Source: Ostrinia nubilalis (Eukaryota; Arthropoda; Insecta; Lepidoptera; Crambidae). Taken from it: a DNA stretch of 64,000 nucleotides. Under the pieces are notes generated by a model that did not search any database, had not been told where the DNA came from, and saw only the letters and a program-made list of their open reading frames with translations. Numbering within the stretch: the first letter of the stretch is position 1; each line of letters begins with the position of its first letter. This document shows positions 22,701 through 34,700 of this stretch, one piece after another. Location: contig NC_087099.1 of the NCBI RefSeq assembly GCF_963855985.1, forward strand, positions 15,034,001-15,098,000, given 5' to 3'. The position numbers and the translations under genes were made by a program.

Positions 22701-25700
22701 GTAGGTACCTTAGTAAACTTAGAGCTTAGTTACAAAGAATTCCCGAAATTCCCACGGGAACGGGAATTAGCGGGAAAATCCTTTTGTATGAAAAATCTAA
22801 ACCGCTTAAGTTAGACGCTTGAAATTTTGCATGCAGGTACCTTAGGAAACTTAAAGCTTAGTTACAACAGGATATTGCAAAATTCCCACGGGAACGGAAG
22901 TTAGCGGGAAAAAACATTTGTACGAAAAAATCTAAACCGCGTAAGATAGATGAAGGGGGTAAAACGGGATCCACGCGTACGAAGTCGTGGGCGGCCGCTA
23001 GTATGAAATATAATATCTCAGCTTGAATTGAAATCAACATTAACCTATAGTATAAGTTTATGCGGTTAGTACTGGAACAATTTTCTTTTCACAAAACCGA
23101 TTTTTTTAGTATTTGGTTTCGATGGAGGCATTATAATCGTTACTCTGAAAATGAATCGATTACTTATATCAAAATAGCTAAGTAATTAAATTGGAAAATC
23201 ACGATAAAAACTAAATGGCCAAAAGTGGGGTTCTTCGTGCACCACTTTTGGCCATTCATGTGGCCAAAGATGGGAAAATTCATTAATTCTGGCTCCATTA
23301 GTGGCCACCTCTCATAAACCCCTTAATAAACAAATAGCGATAAAATATCATTAGTACCACTTAGACAGTGTATTCTTTATTAAGGATTAACATAAACATT
23401 TAAAAAAATAAGAAGGATTTAGAAAATAATGATTGTTTACTCACCCGCTCGCCTTAGCCTTTTTGCTAAGACTTAAAACAATTAACGCTGCTCAAAAAAT
23501 AATGACTTGTTGGATTGAAGTGAAGCTTGACACATCAAAGCTGTTAACGCTATCAGTGTGGCTAATATTAGATATTTTTATTCCCGTAAACCATAGAGTA
23601 ATATATTAGTCTTTGCCTTAGTTATAACGATTTGAAGTTCTAAATGGCCACAAAGGGGTCGGTGGCCACAACCGGGTCACTTGCCCTATTTTAGGTTATG
23701 TAGAACAAAATGGTGGAAATGAAATACGGCTATGTGAACTGTTATAACTCCAATTTAATGCGGTGAGCGTATATTAGGTTCACATGTGTTCTGTTAGAAT
23801 GCTCTTATCTATATGAAGTTCCACATTTGTACCACTACAGCGCTAATGTCTATAAATTTATTCTAATGTGAACTTATGTACAGCTTTAAGATGTACCTAG
23901 TTCAGGTCAATTGTGTATCTTTAATTCTTTCAAATACTGAAATTTTAGAGATCCGCAATAAAAATTATTAATGTCCGTTAAATCGCCTAGCCCAGGTACT
24001 AATAGTCAAGTATGAATACCTAAAGCATCAGACGGTAGTGTTCCCGGTTTAAATTCGTTTATTATGCTTGACAATTTATTCAAAGCGGAATGAGGAATAC
24101 GATTTTCAATAGCCCATGTTCTTATTTTTTTTTGCGAAAGGTTAAATAATTGTCCAAATCAAAATGGTATTCACTATCACAAGAACTGCAATCATCACAC
24201 TCTGATATCTGGTATATTTTGAAGGGAAATTTCAGGTTCAGGCATAATATTTTCCTCTGCATCATGTACAGAACCACCATGAACAACTAAAAACAGGCTT
24301 GGGGAAATGTGTAATAGAATATCACATTCACATTCGTGTTCAGCTTAAAGCAAATAAGAGTAGTACTTGTGGACAAATAAACTGCTATTGATGTTAATGG
24401 ACAACACATATAGTCCTTTTAACAGCCTACAGTGTACATGCGAACCATTGAAACACTTTTGTACAGATAGTAAAAAAAGGTTATTTTAATTATCACAAAC
24501 AAGTCCTACTACAGCTACTAGCTGTATAACAGTCTAAAACAAGTAAACATAACAGCCTTTGGCTTTATAAATGACCACGTGTGTTCTATTAAAATGCTAG
24601 CTCTATAACATCGTACAAGTAGGCCGTTAAACAGCGGTTGCCGTATCTCTACCCTCCTATAATGCTCTTAGTCAGATGGCTGACTAAAGGATAGTTGTTA
24701 GAGTATTATAACACCAACAATCGTATAAAAGTATAACTCTACACTAGTCTACACTCCTATAAGTCCCTTAGACAGGTATAGGTGTAATTAATTGCAATAA
24801 TACAGCTTATACATCACGAGTGAACTGTACTAATGCTTTAAGTACCTACACATTGGAACTAAATGTGAACTCTTAAATGGAGTAAAATGTTACTTGGGAA
24901 AATTATTATTATTAATACTTATTCAGTATTAGTAATAGAACTGCTTTGTTCTTCAAGTATTGCTATTGCCTGCTTTTGCCTGCTATTCAGATACACGCGA
25001 TACCCGCGCGCTTTCTGGTGGTTCTCATTAGCGATGCCCTGTGCCACGCGAGCCCGTGCGCCCAGTGTGGACGCACTATTAGAGAACTGCCCAGCAATCG
25101 CGCGGTTATCGCTGTCTGAACCAGTAGGCCTAGGATGCGCGCCGCGATAATCGTTTATCACACCATTTTATCGATTTTGCCCATACACATTTTGATGTCG
25201 ATGTCAACGCGAAATTGTGAACTCCGTCAGTTTGTAATATAACGCGTGAGATTGTAAACTAACAGTGGGTTAGGTTAGGTTAGATTGTAATCTAACCACG
25301 TCAGATTATAATCTGACGGAATTCACAATATTACGGTGACATCGATAAAGTGTATCACGACGCGCATCCTAGCCCGGCAGGCCTTAAACAATTTTGTCTT
25401 CTTTGTTAGAATAACCCCTGCCACTATTTATCTTATCTCCAGGTAATGAAAGCTCTCCAACACAAAGGCAGAAGGAGCACGCCTCTGCTGCGCGCTCTCT
25501 CGCACAACATCACGCGGCAAGCCGAAGTTATTGACCTGAAGAAATCAGCTGATTTGTTATTCTCCATGGCCTCACTCAACTTTCCAGACCCTGTGCTTTT
25601 GGACAGGATATGCAAGTAAGTGTTGTATTTCAGTTGTAGTGTGGCTTTCATAACATGACATTAATTATTCACAATATTCACTATTTTTGCGTGCTTAAAA

Positions 25701-28700
25701 TATCCGGTCGCCGAGCACATAGAATTTCGTCCAATAACCCCAAGCTACCTACCCTTATCGCTCGCGTGTAATTATATTGCTGTCGCACTCGCACAATCAC
25801 TGCGGCCGCCCGTCGCACAGTCGCTCGAACCTCGGTCATTGGACGAAATTCTATCTGCTCGGCGACTGGACTTTAGCTTCCGTCATGTGATGTGATTAAC
25901 ATGCTGCTAGCATATAAAGACGAATGTTCGGTTGCTGATGTATTTTCATGCGATGAGACAGGGCGTTACTGGCGTAGAACCAGGCTATTTAAACAAATAT
26001 TATGTCGATGGCCCGAACTTTGTTGTATCATTATTTATTACTGATCATTGCTTTGTTAATAAAACAGTCGTAACTCACGTATATGTTAATTCTAGTGACG
26101 TGATAGAAACACTGCCTGTTGACTACTGACCATAGTTTTGGTCGTCAGACAATGATATATTATGTTCTTTCCAGTGACGTAATAGAGACCCTGCCTGCCA
26201 ACAAAGACAAGCCCTCAGTAGTGAACTCCATAGTGGTGTCTCTTGGTCTTCTGAAGTACCGCCACGAGGCAGCGCTAGCTTAGGGCACTTTATGACTCAA
26301 AATCTAATGTTAGATCACAGCCGACCATTATCTTGGTCGCAAGTCTGTCATAAGCAATTCACTAACATAGGCATAATGTTCTTTCCAGTGACGTGATAGA
26401 GACTCTGCCGGCCAACAAAGACAAGCCCTCAGTGGTGAACTCCATAGTGGTGTCCCTCGGTCTCCTCAAGAACCGCCACGAGGCGGCACTACCGTGGGGC
26501 ACTTTATGACTCTAAACTCTAATCTAATGTTAGATCACAGCCGACCATTATCTTGGTCGCAAGTCTGTCATAAGCAATTCCCTAACATAGGCATAAATGT
26601 TCTTTCCAGTGACGTGATAGAGACCCTGCCGGCCAACAAAGACAAGCCTTCAGTAGTGAACTCCATAGTGGTGTCTCTTGGTCTTCTGAAGTACCGTCAC
26701 GAGGCAGCATTAGCGGCACTTGGCGCGTGGGTATCGCGGCGCGGACGCGCGGGCGACGCGGCGGCTGCGGTGGTCACGCTCGCGCATCTGCACTTCGAGC
26801 CGCCTGGATGTGAGGAGCTGTTCCAGGTCAGTTCCTTACTCCATATAGTGTCTATAGTGTCTCTTGGTCTCCTGAAGTACTGTCACGAGGGGGCGCTAGC
26901 GACGCGGCGGCTGCGGTGGTCACGCTCGCGCATCTGCACTTCGAGCCGCCGGGCTGCGAGGAGCTGTTCCAGGTCAGTGGCTTGTAAATTCCATAGTGTC
27001 TATAGCAGGGTTTCCCAATTTTTTTTTGCCAAGGAACCCTAATTGATTATACTTTTCCTAGCGGAACCCCCGTACTACTCCGCCCGCACGCCCTGCCCCT
27101 CCCTTGTGCGTAAACAAGTCGGTGCGAGCGAACAAAGTCGGTCACAAAACGTGGGATAATATTTTTTACGGAACCCTTGCGGCCTTTCCACGGAACCCCA
27201 GGGTTCCGCGGACCACCATTCGGGAACCGCTGGTCTATAGTGTCCCTTGGGCTCCTGAACTACTGTCACGAGGGGGCGCTAGCGACGCGGCGGCTGCGGT
27301 GGTCACGCTCGCGCATCTGCACTTCGAGCCGCCTGGCTGCGAGGAGCTGTTCCAGGTCAGTTCCTTACTCCATCTAGTGTCTATGGTGGTCTCCCTGGGT
27401 GTCTCAAGTACGTCACGCGGCGGCTGCGGTGGTCACGCTCGCGCATCTGCACTTCGAGCCTCCTGGCTGCGAGGAGCTGTTCCAGGTCAGTTCCTTACTC
27501 CATCTAGTGTCTATGGTGGTCTCCCTGGGTGTCTCAAGTACGTCACGCGGCGGCTGCGGTGGTCACGCTCGCGCATCTGCACTTCGAGCCTCCTGGCTGC
27601 GAGGAGCTGTTCCAGGTCAGTTCCTTACTCCATCTAGTGTCTATGGTGGTCTCTCTGGGTGTCTCAAGTACCGTCACGCGGCGGCTGCGGTGGTCACGCT
27701 CGCGCATTTGCACTTCGAGCCTCCTGGCTGCGAGGAGCTGTTCCAGGTCAGTTCCTTACTCCATATAGTGTCTATGGTGGTCTCCCTGGGTGTCTCAAGT
27801 ACCGTCACGCGGCGGCTGCGGTGGTCACGCTCGCGCATCTGCACTTCGAGCCTCCTGGATGTGAGGAGCTGTTCCAGGTCTGTACCTTGTTCCGTAGTGT
27901 CTATAGTGTCTCTGGGTCTCCTGAAGTACTGTCACGAGGGGGCGCTAGCGACGCGGCGGCTGCGGTGGTCACGCTCGCGCATCTGCACTTCGAGCCTCCT
28001 GGCTGCGAGGAGCTGTTCCAGGTCAGTGCCTTGTGATCTCCTTAGTGTCTCTCTGAGTGTCCTCAAGTATCAAGGCAGCGCTTGCGGAGTCAGATGCGTG
28101 AGTGGTGATGCTCGCATATTTGCATTTCGAGCGCGGCGGGCTGCGAGGAGCTGTTCCAGGTACTGACATGCCACTACATGGGCTTGGTGACCTTAGTAAG
28201 CTACTGGGCTTAGTATATTCCATAGTGGTGTCCCACGGTCTCCTCAAATACCGTCATGAAACAGCACTAATGGCGTCGCGCAAATGCATTTTGAGTTGCT
28301 GGACTGCGAAGAGCTGTTCACGGTCAGTGACTTGGTGTACTCCATAGTGTCTTTAGTGGTCTCTCTGGGTCTTCTCAAGTATCATCATAAGCCAGCATTG
28401 GAGGTGTCAGGCGCGTGGTTGACGCGGTGGTCACGCACGCGCACTTCGAGGAGCTGTTCCAGGTCAGTATCTTAGTAGACTCTATGGTGGTCTCTTTGTG
28501 TCTCCTTAGAACCGTCACGAGGTAGCGCTAGGCGCGTGACACGTGGTGACATACGCTTATTTGACTTCGAGCGCGGCGGGCTGCTAGGAGCTGTTCCAGG
28601 TCAGTGGCTTGTTCCATAGTGTCTAAAGTGTCCCTTGGTCTCCTCAAGTATCGTCAAGAAGCGGCGCGGGCGGAGTCAGATGCATGGGTGGCGCAGCCTT

Positions 28701-31700
28701 ACTCCATATAGTGTCTATAGTGTCTTTGGGTGTCTCAAGTACCTCCACGAGGCGGCTGCGGTGGTCACGCTCGCGCATCTGCACTTCGAGCCGCCGGGCT
28801 GCGAGGAGCTGTTCCAGGTCAGTTCCTTACTCCATCTAGTGTCTATGGTGGTCTCTCTGGGTGTCTCAAGTACCGTCACGCGGCGGCTGCGGTGGTCACG
28901 CTCGCGCATCTGCACTTCGAGCCGCCGGGCTGCGAGGAGCTGTTCCAGGTCAGTTCCTTACTCCATCTAGTGTCTATGGTGGTCTCTCTGGGTGTCTCAA
29001 GTACCGTCACGCGGCGGCTGCGGTGGTCACGCTCGCGCATCTGCACTTCGAGCCGCCGGGCTGCGAGGAGCTGTTCCAGGTCAGTTCCTTACTCCATCTA
29101 GTGTCTATGGTGGTCTCTCTGGGTGTCTCAAGTACCGTCACGCGGCGGCTGCGGTGGTCACGCTCGCGCATCAAAATGGCGTCATCACCATAATGATCAT
29201 GTCATATTTTATAGTGTTCACTGCTGATAATTTTGTTAAATGTTAATCTTGATGAGCTGCCCTAGGCGACTGGCCAGATGGGTTAGGGAGGTCTAATTTT
29301 CGCATATTTGTTACTTAGTCGTCTCTCACAACATCCACCAGAAAAGTGGGGGTGGATGTTGATTAGTTTCTAGATAAAGAGAGAGAGAGAGAAGAAATAT
29401 AAAGAGAGAGTAGTAAGTAAGAGAAAGAATTGTCCAAACCCCCCTTGGCTGGACCACGATACAAAACGACTAATCACAACCTGTTTGCTTACAGACGGCA
29501 GTATCCCTAAAAGAGGGCGAGCTATCCAAACCCTCCGCGTGGCTAGACCTGGTGTTCTCGCTGCTAACTCTAGAAAAAGCCAACAGACAGCACCTTGAAT
29601 CCACGCTCCAGCCGGAGTTCATCGACAAACTACTGTCCGCTGGAGGTAGGTGTAAACTATATCACACAAAAACAAATGTAAAAAAAGAGAGCCAAGTTCA
29701 ATACAAAAATTATGCTTGCCTGTGGGCTTCGCCGTAAAAAAAATGGAGATCTAAATGAGTGCCAAATTCTATATACAAAATCCAATTAAAAATTAATGAC
29801 GCTCGTATTGCTCGGATCAAACACCAAAAATTGGTGGGGCGCGTCTTCGTGGATGAAACGATCTATAAGAGTAGGCGCACACCGTTGATTTTTCGTCGGC
29901 CGATAGTTTAGTCGGGCAGTTGATCAGTATGGGCATGTATGGGAGTGCGCACACTACGCCGATTCGATTTGGCCGATTCTTCATACAATTTAAAATCGGG
30001 CACAACTATCGGCCAACTTAAAATCAACGGTGTGCGCCTACTCTAAGTGTGACTATTTATAAACACTCTTTATGCACACCATACAAAGCCACAAACAGTC
30101 AACAGTCCATTAATCTACCCTCATTTCCCAGAAATCCCGATACCCGCGCGTCGCAAGCTGATGATGATCGACGCGTATCTCAACCTTAAATACCCCGGGG
30201 AAACCCCGCGTTTGCCAGAAGACGTAGCGGTGGGAGTCCCCGTGGTCTACACTAAAGAGAAAAACCTGTATGTACAGAGCATCATGGATACCTTCAAAAT
30301 TCTGGTGTCGGCTGATGCCTTCTTGAAGAAGGACTGCAATTCCGGCATGGGATTTTTGTACGGTAAGTTTTGAGGGTGGAATGGCGATTCTAGAAGTATG
30401 TTTTTGAAGTTATATTTTTCAGAAATATGTATTGGTGATGTTGTAATTTTTTTGGTTTATTTTAGATGCTGAATTCGCGGTAGACGAAAAATGCCATCCA
30501 GTTCCATTAGAGAAAGCTGCAAATGACAAAAGGTACGGTAGATTTGCTTTATTGTATTTTAATATTAGCAGATGTAAAGATCAAGACAGAATATGAATGG
30601 CACGTGTTTGACACGTGGCCATTAATTCCATATATTTTCAGAATCAGAATCAGAATCAGAATCATCATTTATTTGCTATAAATGTGGTACAGGAGATGGT
30701 TACAGTTAATGGTTAGGTCTCACAATTAGTCATTTCTGACATGCAAATATTAAATTAATTAATTATTAAACATTTCAACAAATTCCAATATTATCAATGT
30801 AAGATGTCAATATAAATGTCAATAGTAGATACTCAATGTCAAAAATTCAAAAATTGTCGATGTCAAAGATTCACCAAGCATAATTCAATAAAGATTACAT
30901 ACATAATTGCAAATGTCATCTAATAATAATTTATCACATCAATATAATTATTCAAAGACTCTTATTGACTTATCTGTTAAATATTCCTGCACTGTGTAAT
31001 AACATTTGCTAACCAATAATTTAAATAAGCGTGTCTTAAATGCTCGAATAGGCAGTGTTTTTAATTCATCTGGCAATTTATTAAAAATTCGTACTGCCAT
31101 TGGGTAGCAGTTGTCACTTTGCAAGGATGTGAGCATTACAGGCAGTGTCAGTTTGTTTGGATAGCGTCCACGATAATTTGTATTTACTTCACTATTGCTT
31201 CTGAAAAGGTAGGGGTGCATCTTTACAAAACAGCTCATTTCAAAGATATAGATGCAGGGTAATGTTAAGAGCCTTAATTTTTCAAAATAAGGTTTACAAC
31301 TTGTCCTAATGGATAGCTTACAAATGGAGCGTATGCATTGCTTTTGAGCAATAAAAGCTCTGTTTGAGTCTACTGAATTGCCCCATAATATAATGCCATA
31401 TCGAAGCATAGAAGCCACATATCCATGATATGCTAATAGAGCAGTTTTTTCATCTGTAATGTTCACTAGGCGCCACAATGCGTATGCAAACTTATTAATC
31501 TTATTACACAGCGTATGTATGTGTGGCTTCCATGTGCACCTACTATCTAGGGTTATCCCCAAGAAGACTACTTCATTACTTTCGTCAATGTTTTGTCCAT
31601 TATGCTGTATTGATAGTTTACAAGTTTTATCATTTCTCTGATTATGAAACTGAATATATTTGGTTTTTTTAATATTAACTTTCAAATTATTATTCTTCAT

Positions 31701-34700
31701 CCAGTTGATTACGTCGTTAATTGTATTGTTAATGTCGTTATTATATTCTGTCAATGAGTCATATGTATTTGGAATCACCACCGATACATCGTCAGCAAAT
31801 AATGTACAAAAATGTTGCGTGGATTTTGGGAGGTCATTAATATACAATAGGAATAACAATGGGCCAAGGATACTACCCTGCGGTACGCCAGTGATCTTAT
31901 TTTGTGTATATGATCTATATGTCCTTTCATTTAAATATTTATCTAGATTTCTAATCTCTACGTATTGTAATCTTTCGCTTAGGTAAGTTTTTAGCCAATT
32001 GTAGATTTTACCTCTAAGGCCATATTTTTCACACTTAGCTAAGAGGAGTTCATGCGATACGTAATCGAATGCCTTACTCATGTCGAAAAAAATTGCCGTA
32101 ACTTCTTTTGATTTGTCTACATGGCTCATGATTTTCTCGATAACTTTAAAGGTAGCCAGAGCTGTTGATTTGCCTTTTTGAAAGCCATTTTGATTTTTAT
32201 TTAAAATGCTTAGTTTGTTTATAAAGGTTGTCAACCTGGCAAACATGGCCTTTTCTATAACTTTTGATAATATAGGTACTAAAGCAATTGGCCTATAATT
32301 ATCTAATGTGTCAGTGTTTCCAGATTTGTGTATAGGCTTTATAATGGTTGTTTTTAATTTTTCAGGGAAAATGCCCTGTGTAAAAGACAGGTTAATTAAG
32401 TAACTCAATACTGGCGCAATTACAGTTTTAGTAGCCTTGAGAACTTTTGTAGGGATCTCATCATATCCTACAGAGTTTTTGTTTTTGAGATTCGCAATTA
32501 TTTTAGTTATTTCATCACTGTCAGTGGGAAATAGAAAAATTGTATCATTCACATACTGGACGTGGTTGTGGGTATTATTTAGCACATTTGTCGTGCTATC
32601 CCTATCGCCTAATATTGGAAAATAATCATTAAAAAGGTTCGCTATGTCATTTGGTTCGTATATATTTTTGCCGTCATGTGTAATTTTTTTTATATAATTT
32701 AATTTCAAATTACTAGAATTTTTTATTAGAGTCCAAGATGCTTTACATTTATTTGTACATGTCCCTATATATTTTTTATTACAGTTTTTTTGCGAGTTAT
32801 TTATACATTTTTTTAATATGGTTGTATATTTTTTATATTTGATTTTGTCGTTGATATGTCTATTTTTATAATATGTAAATCTTAGTAATCGCTTTGTTTT
32901 ACATGACATCCGTATACCTTTCGTTATCCACTGACTTTTTTTTCGTTTTAGAGCTATTTTTACTCTTTTTATTGGAACGCATAATTTATAAAATAATGTA
33001 AGGATATCATGGAAATTTTTGTATAGTATTACATATCTGTGACGTCACTTGGTCTTCAAACCTAAAGGACATCATCCATTTTGGTCCAAAATCAAAAGTG
33101 CCGGCCAAAAAATAAAAGTGCTGTATTCTGATAGAATACGTCCGCCTTAGCATTTATTACTATGGCACCAAAGCTGTAGCACCACTGTGCATCGTAGTAT
33201 TTGAGTTCTAAAAATATATGAAACGACTGACTTTGATCTCAAATACAACGACGCACAGTGGTGCTACAGCTTTGGTGTCATAGTAACAAATGCTAAGGCG
33301 GACGTATTCTGTCAGAATACAGCACTTTTTTGTTATTGGCCGACATTTTTGATTTTGAACAAAAAATGTATGAATCGTCGATGAATTTTAGATCTCAAAT
33401 ACTCGACGCACAGTGGTGCTACAGCTTTGGTGCCATAGTAACAAATGCTAAGGCGGACGTATTCTGTCAGGATACAGCACTTTTTTTTTATTGGCCGACA
33501 CTTTTGATTTTGAACAAAAAATGTATGAATAGTCGATGACTTTTAGATCTCAAATACTCGACGCACAGTGGAGCTACGGCTTTGGTGCCATAGTAACAAA
33601 TGCTAAGGCAGACGTATTCTGTCAGAATACAGCACTTTTTTTTGTTGGCCGGCACTTTTGATTTTGGACCAAAAATATATGAAACGTGGATGATGTCCTT
33701 TTAGTTATTTGAAAACTGATTCTGTTACAGCTGAATAGAATTTTTGAAAGAAAGAAATATTTTTTCTTATATAGTTCAAAATTCTTAATAAGCAAAATCC
33801 GTATTAAGACTAGAACATAGATCTTTTAAAGCCTGGTCCGTGAGCACGTAGAATTTTGTCCAATGACCCCAAGCTAACCCATCTTTATCGCTCGCGTGTA
33901 ATTATATTGCTGTCGCGACTGTGCGACGGGCGGCCGCAGTGAGTGTGCGAGCGCGACAGCAACATAATTACGCGCGAGCGATAGTTTGGGGTCATTGGAC
34001 AAAATTCTACGTGCTCACTGACCAGGCTTTAGAGCAGATTAGCTTTAGAATATTGTTTACATTGTCAATGACCCAATATGTCTGTTTCACAGCAAATTCC
34101 GGATAGCAGTGCTCGGCCTGGACTACCACGATATGACGCGCCGCGCGCCCGCGCCGCTCGGCCTCTGCCATCTATGCGCACGCCTGCTCGAGCTCAAGGT
34201 ATGACGTCACTGGCCCACTGTAGCCCACTGCTGGGCAAACGTATGCTCCTTAATCCGCACCAATAGGGATGTTTCCTTGGTCAAAAAGCAAGAGTTTTAA
34301 TTAGTCCGTCAGTTAACTTATCAAAAAATACTCTACACGTATTTTTCACTTTTTCAAACTAATGAAAATTTAAAGAGATAAAGCGTGCCAAAGTTCATAA
34401 GAAGAGGCCCGTGACGTCAATGCTTGCATAAAAGTGCCGCACGTTGTGACGTCGTGTGGAACTTCAACGCACCATAACTATGTAATTATTTATTAGATTG
34501 ACAAATAAAAATATATGTGTCCTTAATTTTTTGATATTAAACATGACGGACTAAAAAAATTTTTTTAGGAAACTAGTCTATAGTAAGGGCTATATTTCAC
34601 CGGGACACTATGGCGGCGTAACCAGTCGCCGCTATCAACAAAATGTATACAGCTCTATAGAGAGTTACTAACCTGGTGTCCGTTTGGTTGCGCAAAGCTG

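Larger units (their letters stand above)
21128..24898. mobile_element. Large TIR element in FASTK intron 3
   Basis: CCCAAGTAACATTTTACTCC at the left is matched inverted at the right, over about 33 bp through ATTTAAGAGTTCA. Subterminal zones are rich in short AGCTGTATA/TATAATGCT motifs in both orientations. 3.77 kb in all, of which 1.8 kb is a nested second element. No transposase frame recognised. Only a short AAA flanks both ends, so the target-duplication length is unclear. Confidence 0.8.

Noticed and set aside
24887..25161. Overlapping 80-90 codon frames on both strands
   Set aside because: Mutual antisense frames in GC-rich transposon-flanking sequence. No motif and no splice sites joining to the FASTK exons.
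26833..29173. Regular repeat spacing as a CRISPR-like array
   Set aside because: Units are about 130 bp tandem copies of host exon and intron with no unique spacers, in an animal intron.
27104..29246. Many overlapping reading frames of 60-255 codons in 27-29 kb
   Set aside because: They are different frames of the repeated GC-rich exon-5 half-copies. The repeat period of 130-131 bp is not a multiple of three, and the frames lack starts or splice context. Not separate genes.
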